Shown here one piece after another: positions 49,117 to 60,337 of a stretch of DNA of 64,000 nt. The notes under the pieces are model-generated. The model was given only the letters and a program-made list of their open reading frames with translations, had not been told where the DNA came from and searched no databases. The DNA lies in assembly GCA_025618425.1 (NCBI GenBank), contig CM046846.1:26729999-26793998 (forward strand). Direction: 5' to 3'. The position numbers and the translations under genes are program-made. The DNA comes from Heliocidaris tuberculata. Taxonomy: Eukaryota > Echinodermata > Echinoidea > Camarodonta > Echinometridae. Positions within the stretch are counted from its first letter, which is position 1, and each line of letters begins with the position of its first letter.

Positions 49117-49525
49117 CCCTTTCAGGACAGGAATTATTTAAGGGCAAAATTGATCACATTTTGTTCTTCAAATTGGCAACAAAAATATTTTTCTTTTAAT
49201 GCTACATGGTTCTGATAAAATGTAATATCTTTGAAAACAGCATACCTTAATAAGAACTTTGTTGAAAAGTTGAAAAAATTGCCAATTTTGTCAAAAAAAC
49301 AATGATTTTGAACCTCTCAATGTGTTGCCAATTTAAGGATTTTAAAGCTTATTTTCCTTTTTAAAATTCCTGGCATCAAACGCAATATGGTCAAGCAACA
49401 AAAATGGACACAGTGTGTGCAGAAATTTTTGCTCTTTCTACTCATGCATCTGGTATATTTTTTAGGGCTCTGAATACAAAGTTATTGAGCCAAACCACAA
49501 AATGTGGTCAATTGTCTTGAAAGGG
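49117..49525. mobile_element. TTAA-flanked element, CCCTTTCAGGACA ends
   Basis: TTAA at 49113-49116 and 49526-49529. Left end CCCTTTCAGGACA and reversed right end CCCTTTCAAGACA are inverted copies (one mismatch). It is 409 bp and AT-rich, with scattered TTGCCAATTT and ATTGGCAA words. No transposase frame. Nonautonomous, TTAA-type. Confidence 0.8.
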
Positions 49526-49969
49526 TTAATAAAGAGAAATATCCTAAATGTACTTTCTATTTTCGTAGCACGGCAAATCATGGAAAATAAAATAGACAAC
49601 AATCACACAAATAGAAGCCTGGGCGTGAAAACGAGAGGCGAGGTTCGTCGAAATGACACAATCAGAAAACGATGGCCATGTCTGCAATCAAAATTTTGTC
49701 AAATTTTCGGACATGAAATTGACCTTTTATCGTCGAGTTGCCGCCTAAAACTAATTCGAAGCCGTAGTTTGGGTTAAATTTGTGAGACGTACGATTTGCG
49801 GGACGAAATTGGTATCTGGTGGATTGCAGCTAGGACTTTTTTTTTTTTTTTAGTCCCAGCAACGTTTTATTAAGTTGTTTCTTTTGAAAGCAGACACGAA
49901 TGTGACAGTGCGGTTCTTTGTTAAGATGAGAAGACATCATACATTGTAATGTTGAGAAGACATTTATGG

Positions 49970-50215
49970 AGTGGCGTAGCGTCGATGAGAGCATCGAGGG
50001 GGCACCGGCACCGTTGGGGGGCACAGGTCTTGCTCGGTGGATGAAAAACAAATTAATAAGGCTATTGATTAGGGGTAAGGTGTGGGAGGGGGTCTTATAG
50101 CATCTTAGCTTCATGTTCCCTTTTCCATTTCTCTTTCTTTTCCTCTCTCTCTCTCTCTCTCTCCCTCACTTTCGCCATTTGATTGGGAACATCCCCCCTT
50201 CTTGCCCCTTGTAGC
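49970..50215 (+). mobile_element. Nonautonomous element with GTGGCGTAGC / GCTACGTCACTGC ends
   Basis: Left GAGTGGCGTAGCG (49973) and right TAGCTACGTCACTGC (about 50210-50225) are imperfect inverted ends. The interior has G-rich words, GATTAGGGG and a CT tract (50145-50168). Partner copy at 17281. Confidence 0.55.
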
Positions 50216-51639
50216 TACGTCACTGCATTTATGGTCCTCCCATGTCGAAACCTGTGTGAACATGTCATAATTTATCGCGATGTTGAATGTGATTGTAAGA
50301 GGGATATGAGAATATGAGAGGCATACTAGTCATTTTTCCACGCGCTAGAAGATTAATTATCAGTGTCTCCCGCATGAACAGATAGAGGCATTACACTGAA
50401 ACAGATGGCAGTGTTGGGAAGGGAGGTTGCGATTTGAATCGAGATATGAAGAAAAGTAAAGATAATTATTTGGAGACAAAGACAGTACCGTAACTCGACT
50501 AGATTTTAATTTAAGCCCCCATTCGCTGGCCATACGATCTGGTATCACAAAAAATATACGTTCCTCAGCACAGCTAGACGTCTCATATCGTATGGACCGC
50601 AAAATTAACAAAATTTACAGTTTTTTGAAAGCTCCAAAAATCATTTCGTCAGATTTCTTCGATACAATTGATAGCAAGATACTAACAATTCTGAGCTGTT
50701 CTGATTTTCCTCTCCTGAAATGGATTATCACACAAATGAGAGGTGATAATTGGCATCCCGGCCAGTGTGTAAATTCCCATGTGCGACTGGTCCATTATAA
50801 ATCAATGGACAGCTGTGTGTGCAGAGATTTGTAAATGGTTGCAGTGCGGTGCGCTTTGGCGCAGAGATGACCAATAGCCTCGTTTTGTAGTTCTTTTTAC
50901 ACATTTACACTAAAATTCACCGGAAGTCAAAGACAGAAAAGAAAAAAAAAAAACTGGCACAAAGTTCTTCTGATTTAAGTATGGGGGATATATAACCATG
51001 ATCAACAAGTTTCATTCCGATTTCATTTTTCGCATCCAGAACTAAATATTTAGATATCAAACCTCACCTTGTCAAAGTATCAGAAAGACCTCATAAACAT
51101 GACCACATTACAGGAGACTGAAATCAATAACTTTACATAGGTAACGTTGAGCAATATTGAAAGCGAAAACTTCACCTCTCAACTGTCATGATCTCTTGCG
51201 ACATAGTGGTCGATTGCGACAAAGATCCTCCTTCTAACTCCCTTATCGCCACGTCGATCAGGAATTCGTTATAGGCTTCCTTCTTAATCAGATGACAGAC
51301 AGATTCCAAACTTTTAAACATCGGCAGACAAACAAAAATAGCTTCAGTGTATGATTTGTATCGTTTGGAATAACCTGAACGACTGTTTGCAGAATTTTGG
51401 TCGTCCTTGTATTTTTCTTGGTGTTTTCTCATTAAAAACATTCAACAAAAAAGGTTTCGCGTCAAGAAGCTCTCGTGCAAGAACTGCAAATTTTCACTGC
51501 CGTGGTTCAGTGGTTCGCGGTATGAAAATGCGCGAATCTGGACCAAGCGCAAATGTCACGAAAATGTCTGGTTTTCAGTACACATCGTTCAGGGTAAAGC
51601 TCATACGAGTCACTTTGCTTCCATACAGAAATAGTAGAG

Positions 51640-51914
51640 ATATTGTGGTCTAGTGGATAAGTCACCGGACTGTGGATCACAAGGTAAGGGGTTCGAATCT
51701 CTGTCATACCACTAACGTCTTTAGCAAGACATTAATCTACATTTGTCGCACTCGACCCAGGTGAAGTAAAATGGTTACCGTTAGGAAGTAATTCCTTGCA
51801 TGATTCAGCGCCTCCACCAGGGCAGTTGAGCTAGAGTAGGCGTAATTATGTTAACAATCAAAAGTTCATTGGAAGCGCATCGATACATTTTTCATATGAT
51901 GTGCGTTATACAAG
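51640..51914 (+). repeat. tRNA-derived SINE, near full length
   Basis: A-box TGGTCTAGTGG (51646-51656) and B-box GGTTCGAATCT (51690-51700). The head resembles a tRNA around GGACTGTGGATCACAAG (anticodon-arm position reads GTG, His-like). The body has AGACATTAATCTACATTTGT, GACCCAGGTGAAGTAAAATG and ends near GTGCGTTATACAAG. This is the best preserved SINE head in the window. Confidence 0.8.
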
Positions 51915-52149
51915 AAAATGAGTGTTCTTGTTGTCATTTCAGAAACTTTTCATCCCGATGAGGTAATAGGGAGCGGTCGGGAAGTCAAGGAATTAAAAAA
52001 AAATGAGAATGGGATCGAGAAGACTAGGAAGAAGGTGGGGAATGCAATGGTATGTGTTACGGCACGCGACATCTCGACCCCCCGCCACGATGGAGAACGT
52101 TTGTCATTCTGACACCGACATCACCCCTGATCATAGGGCTTCAGAAAAT

Positions 52150-52420
52150 GGGGACAGGAAAAAAAGAAAGAGAGAAAAGAGAGAAAGAGAGAAGGAGAGA
52201 GAGAGAGAGGGGGTGGAGGAAAGGGGAGGAACGCGCGAGATCAAAAGAGACAGGGAGGAAGGAAGACCGAAAGAGAGGAAAATTGAGAGAACGACAATAG
52301 GAAAAACGAAATATAAGGAGAAAGAGACAAAAACAGGAAGATAGAAAGGAACAGACATAAATGCAAAGAATTAGACACAGAGAAGAAAGAGGGAGACGGA
52401 ATAATAAAGAGAGAGTATGA
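52150..52420. repeat. Purine-rich GA tract
   Basis: Over 250 bases of nearly pure A/G. Source of several Arg/Glu-rich or Ser/Leu-rich frames. Confidence 0.9.
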
Positions 52421-52879
52421 CGGAAGAAGGAACACTCCGAACTGACTGCTTGCTTCATTTTCATGTTTCCGATGTGGCTCAAGATGATAACTCTGAATTA
52501 CGCCAGAAAAAAAAAGATTGTATTGTAAGTCTTCTTTACCTACGTACAAAAATTTGAGCACGTTTACAAGCTCCAGAAGCATACAAAGTTAGCTTCACCT
52601 TGCTGAGACGTACAGAAAGTCCACCCCAAATAAGTAGCCGCACCTGAAACAGGTTAATGCATGCATAACGTATATGAATTTGGACCTTAACCATTCTCCA
52701 CATTAAGTATGTCTAATTCTTAACATGCCTCAAAGTTTAAGAACAGCGGCAGCAACAGGAAGAGATATCATCAAGGGAACTGAAATTAATTACTGAAAAC
52801 TGATTTATTTCAGAATTCACCAGTAGCCATTTCTTAACTTCATGGTCATTCCTTTCCTGGTAATCTTCTTGATCATGAC

Positions 52880-53190
52880 ACAAGAAGATTCCACCACATC
52901 GTCATCAAACCCGCCGTGACCTTATCGAGGTCAACGACATCCCCGGCTGTCTCATTGTTTTTACTCTCATCGTCCAGCCCGTTCACGCTGTTTGGTCTAT
53001 TAAAACAGTCTGTTAATAAGAGACCAAAATCAGTCGACCGAGGGAGCTAATCAAATCAATCGGGTCCCATATTCCCAGGGACGTGGAGGGATGGTATTCT
53101 CTTTACCACCGCTCCAGAGGGGGGCAGTGTTTCCCCCATCAAAGGATCTTGAGATGCGATCCGTTTTGTCATTGGCCCCATAATGTTTGT
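52880..53190. other. GC-richer intronic block, function unknown
   Basis: Balanced composition against the AT-rich intron, with several GGGACG and CCCCCAT words. No open frame or repeat family recognised. Candidate for a conserved noncoding element; unsupported beyond composition. Confidence 0.2.
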
Positions 53191-54610
53191 CGCTCGAAGG
53201 ATTTGATTACATTCTCATATTCATCTTGAAATCTGAGGAAGTATTGTATCCACATTAAACCATGTCTCGTTCGATCTTCCCTGTCGATTTTGAAGGGAAA
53301 GGCATACTTTCACAGAAGACAAGTTTTTGTTCCCCCCCCCCCCCCTTTCATAGCAATATGCTGTGAAAGTTAGAAACAATTTGCACAGCGCACGACTTTT
53401 GTTGTTTGTTTTTTGTTTCCGTTATCAATAACATAAATAATTTACATAATTATAATTCAAGATTCATACACGGCGGAGAGCGTATTTCAGCCGTATTAGC
53501 AAAATATAACTGTTCTTTCATGGTCCTTGATGACAATGATATTACATAGTAGATGTAGTATGTATAAATATTACAAAAATATCTTGGAAAGTAGACTTAC
53601 TAACTCCTATTGAATACACATATTGTACGAAGCAACACAAAACGACTGCTAAGGCAACGAGACGTGTACTTTAATAATAATGAAAGGTAGCACGGTTAAG
53701 TGACATTGAACATTAATTTTGATAGATTCTAATTTTAGTACGTAACCATGAGAACCAAATTTTATCAAATTTCACCTCTTTTAGTGATAGCCTTCAAAAT
53801 GAAACATAAAAAAGCTCAGCACAAGTCACTACTTATTCTTTACAGGCCTTCTATCTTGCAAAATATTTTGTCAAATGTTCGTCCGTAACTGTATATAACC
53901 GATCAAGCGCAGCATCCATATCTACCAAAGAGAAGGTGCTCTTTAATAGCATTAATATTTTAATTACCGATTAATGTCAATGTCATTAGTGCAACGATTA
54001 TAATGGTTCGGATGAGATGAAGGGTATTATAACAAATTACAGAGCTTTAATCGCGTTAACGAGTGGGCGCCATTTTAACACCATTCATAAAACCCAGGGA
54101 GGGGAAGAGAGACGTGTGGCCTTATACCACAGTCTCTTCCTAACACTATTCACATCGAATGATTCTGATTAAGGCATCATATCCGTCATTATTTCATAGA
54201 TGAAAACAAATAACGATGCAAAATATACAGATCAAGTTGATTAACCTTCGCTTGATTTTGTAAATGAATGTATATAAAACTCAAACGACACATATACTGT
54301 TGTTAACACAATGTCAATAATTACCTTCATTTAAAAAAAAATAGAATCCTTTCATCCAATACATTTGACACTTAATGATGATCACTAAAATCATCAAGGA
54401 GGATTTCACCTTCGCTCGACCTTTTCTCATAGGAAAATACATTGCTTATGAATACCAAACATACTAGCAAAATAATTTAGTAAGGTCTCACTGAAGGGAG
54501 AGGGGAGCAGGCTGGGCTCGAGGGGAAGAATTTAAACCCCTTCTAACATACTAACATTTGCGTTGCTAAATGTGTGTAGTTGTCGCCGAAACAATTGAAA
54601 TGAAAGGGCC

Positions 54611-54802
54611 GGTCACATATCAACGATTTTACAACGATAGCGATTGCGATAAAATCACTCAATGTAGGAAATGGACAGGATCCCAGAAAATCGGTGCTGA
54701 AGGCTCATTAGCACACAGCGGTGAGCACCATGCATATTCTACTTAGACTGACTTTTGTCGTTAGCGCTATCGATATCGTTACCAAATCGGTGATATGTGA
54801 CC
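54611..54802. mobile_element. MITE, GGTCACATATCA-ended
   Basis: Left GGTCACATATCAACGATTTT (54611) and reversed right end GGTCACATATCACCGATTTG are inverted copies, with further pairing AACGATAGCGAT / ATCGATATCGTT. 192 bp, noncoding. Confidence 0.85.
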
Positions 54803-55929
54803 AAAACCAAAGACTTAACTTTTTTTATAGATCTTTTAAGCTGAAATACACATAAATATCAAACCCTGACAACCCCGAATGCCACCTCTAGGCCAATAAT
54901 GCAATATTATCCATAGCATAACTCCCAAAGTGATTGTATGGGTTTGGTTGTCACGTGACCCACTGCTAACCGTTTGGAAACCCAACCCCCAAGATTACGT
55001 CCACTGCCACGCCCACTCACAACAATACAATATTGGATGGCCATTAACCTTTCAGTGGTAACGTTCTGAACGTCATTGGTCAAGCCTTATGGCATTTTGG
55101 CCTTGATGGTTAATAGATTAAGCAGTAATGGATTACCCGATGCATATTCAAAAATAGAAAGATCATTTTTATGTCCACTTATTTCGAGAAAACATCACAA
55201 AAACAGATGTTTTGTTTTACAGTATGGTAAGTATATCAAACAACTATTGAAAATGAAATAAAAACAGTATATTTCATATCCCATATTCTTATTTTCGTTT
55301 CATAACTCTAAAATTAGAGAGAAAAGAGTAGTAAGGCTAGATATTTTGGACTCAATTATCACAACCCTCTCGTGTGTTTTGTGTATAAACCAACCTTCAA
55401 AATGTCCTTTGAAGAAAATATTTCATAGCAAAATAATTATCATTTTAATAGCATGCTAAAAGATAGATTCGCAAGTACTTTTGAATATACTTTGAAAGTT
55501 TGCAAGTCAGAGGGAAAATACAGCGTTAAACGTACAGGATTTATCTTCAAATTTCATCTTCCTGTTGAAAAAAAATGGGGTATTGGCTTCATTCTTTGTA
55601 CTGCTGCCCGCGACACATTTTTTAAAAAGTATCTTTAAAAGGTATCCATTTTTAAAGATAGCGACAAATGCTTACAGGAGTCAATATCAAACCCGTTGTG
55701 TTAAAACGATGTTGTTGTTGTTGTTTTTTTTTTCATTTTCACTTTGACTTGGAATATCCTTAGAGCTTTCGGTGAAAAAGACTTAATCAAAAGACCATGA
55801 TCATTAACACTGACTCCAGCATCCATCATTATCTCACTGAGACTGTGCAAGTCGAGCTTAATGCTCTCTAAAATCCTGCCAGTACCGCAACCAGGACTAA
55901 AATATGTAAAGCCATTTGCATCTTTGGTT

Positions 55930-56240
55930 TGATAATGGTTTTCCATTTTTGCATAATTACGTCTCTGTGCGCTTCCAAAGTGCGGTGGATATTATCAAAA
56001 AAATTTCTTAAAGCTCCAACAGTCGTTACAAGCGTGAAGTGCAATTCAAAGAATAGATCCAACCACGAAACCATTACCCACACCTGGGTCAAGAGAGCCA
56101 GCTCTAGATAAAGTAAAAAAAAAAAAAAAAAACACTATTAAAGGACACACATGTTGTACGCAAAGGCGAGAGATTCGAACCTTCAACCTCTCGATTTCAA
56201 GTCAACTGAAAGAGAACTTACGGTGCGATATGGATTGCGC
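55930..56240 (-). repeat. tRNA-derived SINE (reverse), interrupted by an A-run
   Basis: B-box word GGTTCGAATCTC on minus (56170-56181). Body words TGCGCTTCCAAAG, AGCTCCAACAGTCGTTACAA and ACCCACACCTGGGT match the SINE at 36670. An A-run at 56113-56132 splits body and head. Confidence 0.7.
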
Positions 56241-56379
56241 GGGCGTATTTTCATTTTTTCTTCAGTTTGTGGTTTTTATATTTGTTCATGGTGGATATGA
56301 TTGGTTCTCGCATTTCTCTATTGGTGAGAGTAAGGCGATATTATTTTGAATATGCTGACATTCCACTATTAAAACAATC

Positions 56380-56466
56380 CCATTAACTCGCTGACTACTG
56401 AATTCTCTAATTCCCATAGACTCAATACAGGGGCCGCTCAGTTCCAGTATATAGGCAAAGGGTTGA
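56380..56466. repeat. Relative of the TTAA mini-element at 58680
   Basis: TTAACTCGCTGACTACTGAA, then CAATACAGGGGCCGCTCAGTT and GGCAAAGGGTT. Same word order as 58680-58736 with an insertion. Confidence 0.6.
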
Positions 56467-56615
56467 TCCATTTTGGGAGTTAGGTTGTTGAAAGCCAGAA
56501 AGGCGTTAATTTGTATACTTTAACACAGAGTTGACTCCCTTTCGACTCTCAGCAGACAGTTTGATGTTTGCAGTGCTCCCATATACATGTAAATCACTAT
56601 AACTTAAATTTCTGG

Positions 56616-56970
56616 GAGCAGCATGGTAGAGCGATTCATTCCACTGTAGAAATTCAGTCGGACAAGTTGGAGGTTCGAATTCTTTCCCAGGGAGTATGTA
56701 AAAGGACATGACATTTTCAAGTAAAACTTTCTCTTCATCCAGATGTAGCGAAAGGGTTACTGATATACCTAAATGTTTGAGCATCTCATTGGACATTTTA
56801 AGAAAAAATTATCTCGCTCCATCCAGGTGGAGAGAATGGGTACCAGGCATACTTAACTATTTCAGCCTTTTAATAGGCATTTTAAGTAAAACCCTCTCTC
56901 TCCATCCAGGTGTAGTGAATGGGTAGGCCTACCGGATATACGCAAATTTTTGAGCCTTTTATCTTGGCAG
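56616..56970 (+). repeat. tRNA-derived SINE with internal triplication
   Basis: tRNA-like head: AGCATGGTAGAGCG (A-box region, 56620) and AGGTTCGAATTC (B-box, 56671). The body repeats an 85-bp unit three times: TTTTAAGtAAAA, CTCTCTYCATCCAGRTGTAG, GAATGGGTA, then a TTTGAGCcTTT word, starting near 56714, 56797 and 56879. The minus-strand frame across it is an antisense artefact. Confidence 0.75.
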
Positions 56971-57719
56971 CTCTGGTGAAGCTGAAACAGTGATTTATAA
57001 TGATCTGCTGTACAAACACAGAATATTACTATCTTCATTACTAAGAAAAATGCATTCAGAAGTTGAAGGTTAAGACTCGGAGGAAATCATTCCTTTACGA
57101 GATCGCTTCTCCAGTATTTGCATCCGAAAAGACCCTTTCTCGAAGCTTTCAATTTCGGTCAAATCAATAGGTTGCTATAGGTTACGCGCTAAGAATCGCG
57201 CTTCCTTATCCCTCGTGGAAAAACCACAAATCCCTTCACTGGCTTTTCCAAAATATTGATTATCGATCGTGCAATCGGGTTATTCATATTGGTCAGAATG
57301 ACGGCTTTCATACTTTGGAAAGATAAAATAAGTTATAATATATTTCTCATTCGATGGATTCCCTTTTTAAAACTTTGGTATATGCTTGTTTGAATTCAAA
57401 TGGATAATGAGGAGTCGTGGGTCCAGGCAGCAGGCAGTTGGTCAAATTGCGAGAGAGCGGAAGAGAGTCCCTTGCAGACTTGGTAATTTTATGAAGTTTC
57501 ACACTTTCTCTCTCTCTTTGTCTCTACTTTCCTCCTTCCCTCTACCCACTTCTACCCTTCTCTCTCTCTCTCTTCTTCTTCTCCCCCGCTCCCATTCTTA
57601 CTTCATTCTTCTTGCCATTCGATGGCAGATTGGGACACTGGAGGATTTTGCAGGACCCAACCGGCCCTTACCCCTTTAATACCTAATAGGCACAGCACAC
57701 AGACCTAAAAAGTGATATT

Positions 57720-57800
57720 CTTCGAAACTGTGCCCCCCCCCCCCTTCGAAAAACTCCTGAATCTGCCACTGTTGCGGGACACTGCTCCCTCTTGCCTCTG
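57720..57800. repeat. Decayed GGCGTAGC-end element with C-run
   Basis: C-run at 57733-57744 followed by CTGAATCTGCCACTG and GGGCGCTACGCCACTGCC, the same end words as 15227 and 49970. Preceded by CT-rich sequence (57505-57590), as in the 49970 copy. Confidence 0.5.
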
Positions 57801-58102
57801 GGCGCTACGCCACTGCCACTGCCAATGAATGATGCGATTGTTAGGGAGCGGTATAGTATGATAAAGATATAACCTGTCTATGAATTGAAGAAGTGTCACA
57901 CAATCAGAAATTTTCAGCCAAACCCTTCTTTACCTCTGACCTATGACCGTCGACTGTCTTTCTTAGCTGATGTAGGATCATCGGATAGGGAAGATGGGTT
58001 GGGCACTCGACTTTCACCACTCCTTCTTTCTTCCGTAACTTTAAACAATGCTATGACTGGCTTTTTTATCATCACCTCTATCAATTTCTTTCACTCACTA
58101 TC

Positions 58103-58135
<33 letters not shown>

Positions 58136-58136
58136 T

Positions 58137-58325
58137 CACCGCACACTACACGACCTGAGTCGTACGACCTAGAGGTCATACGACCTAGTCCACGACCTCG
58201 CAAAAATTCAACATGCCAAAACCTGGGACCTGATCGTGCGACCTGGTCCTACGACCTGAAACTTGGGTGTTTGGTGACGTCATACCGTAGTTCTCGTACG
58301 ACCTCAGGTCGTGTAGTGTGCGGTG
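58137..58325. mobile_element. MITE with 23-bp perfect ends and repeated CGACCT words
   Basis: 58137-58159 (CACCGCACACTACACGACCT then GAG) is the exact reverse complement of 58303-58325. The interior carries about eight (T)ACGACCT words in direct order, and a TGACGTCA at 58274-58281. 189 bp, more GC-rich than its surroundings. Confidence 0.88.
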
Positions 58326-58370
58326 GCCTTTAATCTTTCCCTTTCTCCCTCTCATCCTCAATCGCCTACC

Positions 58371-58452
58371 CTTCCATCTCGCCCTCCTCGCCTTCCTCCC
58401 CCTCTCTCTTTCTCCCCCTCTCTCTATCTCTCTCTCTCTCTCTCTCTCTATG
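58371..58452. repeat. Pyrimidine-rich (CT)n tract
   Basis: CCCTCTCT and (CT)n units; another (TCTG)n/(CT)n tract lies at 58100-58135, directly against the MITE. Confidence 0.85.
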
Positions 58453-58679
58453 TATATATTCAATTATCCTTCCTTCTCATTTAACCCCCTTATCCTTTCT
58501 CTTCAGTATCTCTCTTCTAAATATTTCCTTCTCTCATTTGTTGCCCCACCCTTCATTATCAATTTCTCGTTTTCAGGGGCCATATACATGATACATGAGG
58601 CCAACAGTATTTTGTGTGCAAATGCAGCTCCTGTAAGAATTATAAGGAATCCTCTATTTAAACTTTCCATCAAAATGAT

Positions 58680-58736
58680 TTAACCCGTTGACTACTGAAT
58701 ACAGGGACCACCCAGTTCCCGTAGACAATGGGTTAA
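58680..58736. mobile_element. Miniature TTAA-flanked foldback (57 bp)
   Basis: TTAACCCGTTGACTAC at the left and GTAGACAATGGGTTAA at the right are inverted with two mismatches; outer TTAA at 58680-58683 and 58733-58736. It may be a solo deletion derivative of a TTAA element, or a chance hairpin, but a longer relative exists at 56380. Confidence 0.6.
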
Positions 58737-58744
58737 GTGCATCT

Positions 58745-59795
58745 ATAACATGTTCGCCTTACAGGACGTACAGGCAAAACTCCTAGTAACAAATTTACAT
58801 GTGTGCAATATTCATAGCATTGAAGAATCCAACAATCATTCCTTTCGGAAAAAAAAAACATGAGTGTTCTACATCCAGCACTCATGGAAACTTAACACCA
58901 TTTTCAAACATAGGATGGCATCAGATGATAATTAAATGCTACTTCGCACGTCCTTAGAGAAGGATGTCCCTTATTTTCCTCCAGAAAGCGAGGTTTTGAC
59001 CTCGGAATCTCCCGAACTAACCCGACAGATCCACCCTTAATCGGGGGTGCTGCTAACCAGGATTGTGGAAGGCGTGCACTTTTCAACACCCCGCCCCTCA
59101 CCCCTTCATCTTGAGAGCTCACTCTTGAGCTCTGAGACGTGGCCCAGACATCGTTAAGTATAGGGTCTTAAATATATTACCGGCACCTTAGATCTCTGCC
59201 CCTGAAATTCTATCGCAAGTGGAGGCAAGTTTGGTTACAGTTTTCGATGCACGACGTCAAAAATTAAATATTTGATTATCATGTAAGGATAATAAAATGT
59301 TAAATAAATGAAAAATGTAATTCTCTCTCACAAGAACCCAATGCTGTCCTGAAATGTTCTTTGTACCTGTGTGATCATTCATTATTAAGTTAGGTGTAAG
59401 GTTGGCAAGCTATAAATCATATTACAAGTCACAATATATCACTTCTAAGGTGGATTGGAAAGGGAGAGTAGGCTAAGAGCTGACTGTCTTTTTTTTTCAA
59501 GTAAATTGAAAGGAAAAGGGTAACATGAAATCAGTTGTTAATCTACATTCTTCACTATTATGGAGTTTTATTGTTTTCAAAGTAAAGTTTATGAGGTACT
59601 TGATCATGGACTTGCATTCTAAGTGTGACTCTGTAATAGCGTGTGGTAGGCAGAACTCGGGGAAGCAATAAAGATAAAAACGGTCTACCGATGGAAATTG
59701 GTTTACATTTCAGTTAGGAATTGAAGGAGGTGTACGGGAAGGGCAAGTGAGTCAATGTGGTCTTCGGGGAACTGTAGGATGCGTCAGTGACTTAC
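58745..59795 (-). other. First kilobase of the giant intron, nothing recognised
   Basis: No gene or repeat family recognised. The donor GTAAGT lies at its right edge (59795). Confidence 0.5.
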
Positions 59796-60337
59796 CTGTC
59801 GACCGCAATTACGAGCAGGGTGTTGACGGACACGTAGAGAGAAACGTTCTTCGTCGTCGCCATCAATGGGCACATGAAGTCGGGCAGGACCCAGTTCTGA
59901 GCGAGGTAATATTGTAACGAGAACGGCGCACAGATGAGAGCGACCAGCGCGTCCGAAACGGCGAGGTTGGCAATGAGGAGGTTGGTGACGCTACGAAGAC
60001 GCTTGTGTCTTGCGATGAGAAAGCAGAGAAGGCAGTTGCCGGGCCCGCAGACGATGGTGACGAGGGCGAAGACGATGCCGAGGAAGGTTTTGGTGCCCAC
60101 TGTCTGCGGGAAAATCTCACACTGGAATCCTGGGGTTTCGTTCAACCACGAGAAGTACGAACTGCTGGCTCCGTAGTCGATCGTGTAGTTTTCCGGAAGA
60201 AACGAGTAATCGAAGGAGAGTTTCGACGTCAATGTCGAATCGCCGGGGCTCCTCGAAATCACAAGATCGCCAGCGGCCGGTTCCGACATCGACGTGTCCA
60301 CGATGCTACTCACGTAAGGGATGTTCCTGGGCATCAT
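59796..60337 (-). CDS. Prokineticin receptor-like class A GPCR, exon 1 (N-terminus to TM3)
   Basis: First coding exon of the minus-strand receptor (residues 1-180 plus two bases of Arg181). The start is ATG at 60337, followed directly by a second ATG; A at -3 gives a good start context, and the upstream in-frame sequence to 60493 has no ATG. The extracellular N-terminus (about 80 residues) has no obvious signal peptide and carries N-glycosylation sequons at Asn50 (NYT) and Asn66 (NET). TM1 about 83-108 with Gly100-Asn101; basic loop HKRLRSVTN; TM2 about 118-140 with LAVSD (Asp129); Cys156 at the top of TM3; TM3 to about 178; D180-R181 of DRY. TNLLIANLAVSD, ICAPF, SLYVSVNTLL and IAVDR are close to prokineticin receptor words. 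The exon ends GACAG before GTAAGT and joins in phase to 21864. With exon 2 the protein is 428 residues, a usual length for the family. An upstream 12-codon ORF may affect translation. Confidence 0.92.

Larger units (their letters stand above)
21865..59795 (-). other. 37,931-base intron of the minus-strand receptor
   Basis: Donor GTAAGT at 59795-59790 and acceptor CAG at 21867-21865 (minus strand) join AG to A, restoring an Arg codon (AGA) in D-R-Y. The split codon gives phase 2. The plus-strand paralog's acceptor at 12613 is at the identical codon position. No other receptor-like exon is seen inside. The intron is filled with repeats and elements listed separately; parts not listed (for example 24620-26390, 27120-29380, 38100-39460, 40000-41700, 44150-45240, 47330-49110, 53200-54600, 55000-55900) hold AT-rich DNA in which nothing was recognised. 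Confidence 0.88.

Noticed and set aside
51646..51715. Possible tRNA-His gene
   Set aside because: A and B boxes and a GTG in the anticodon position are present, but the acceptor stem does not pair cleanly and a SINE body follows.
56506..56796. 96-codon minus-strand frame
   Set aside because: Antisense of a tRNA-derived SINE.
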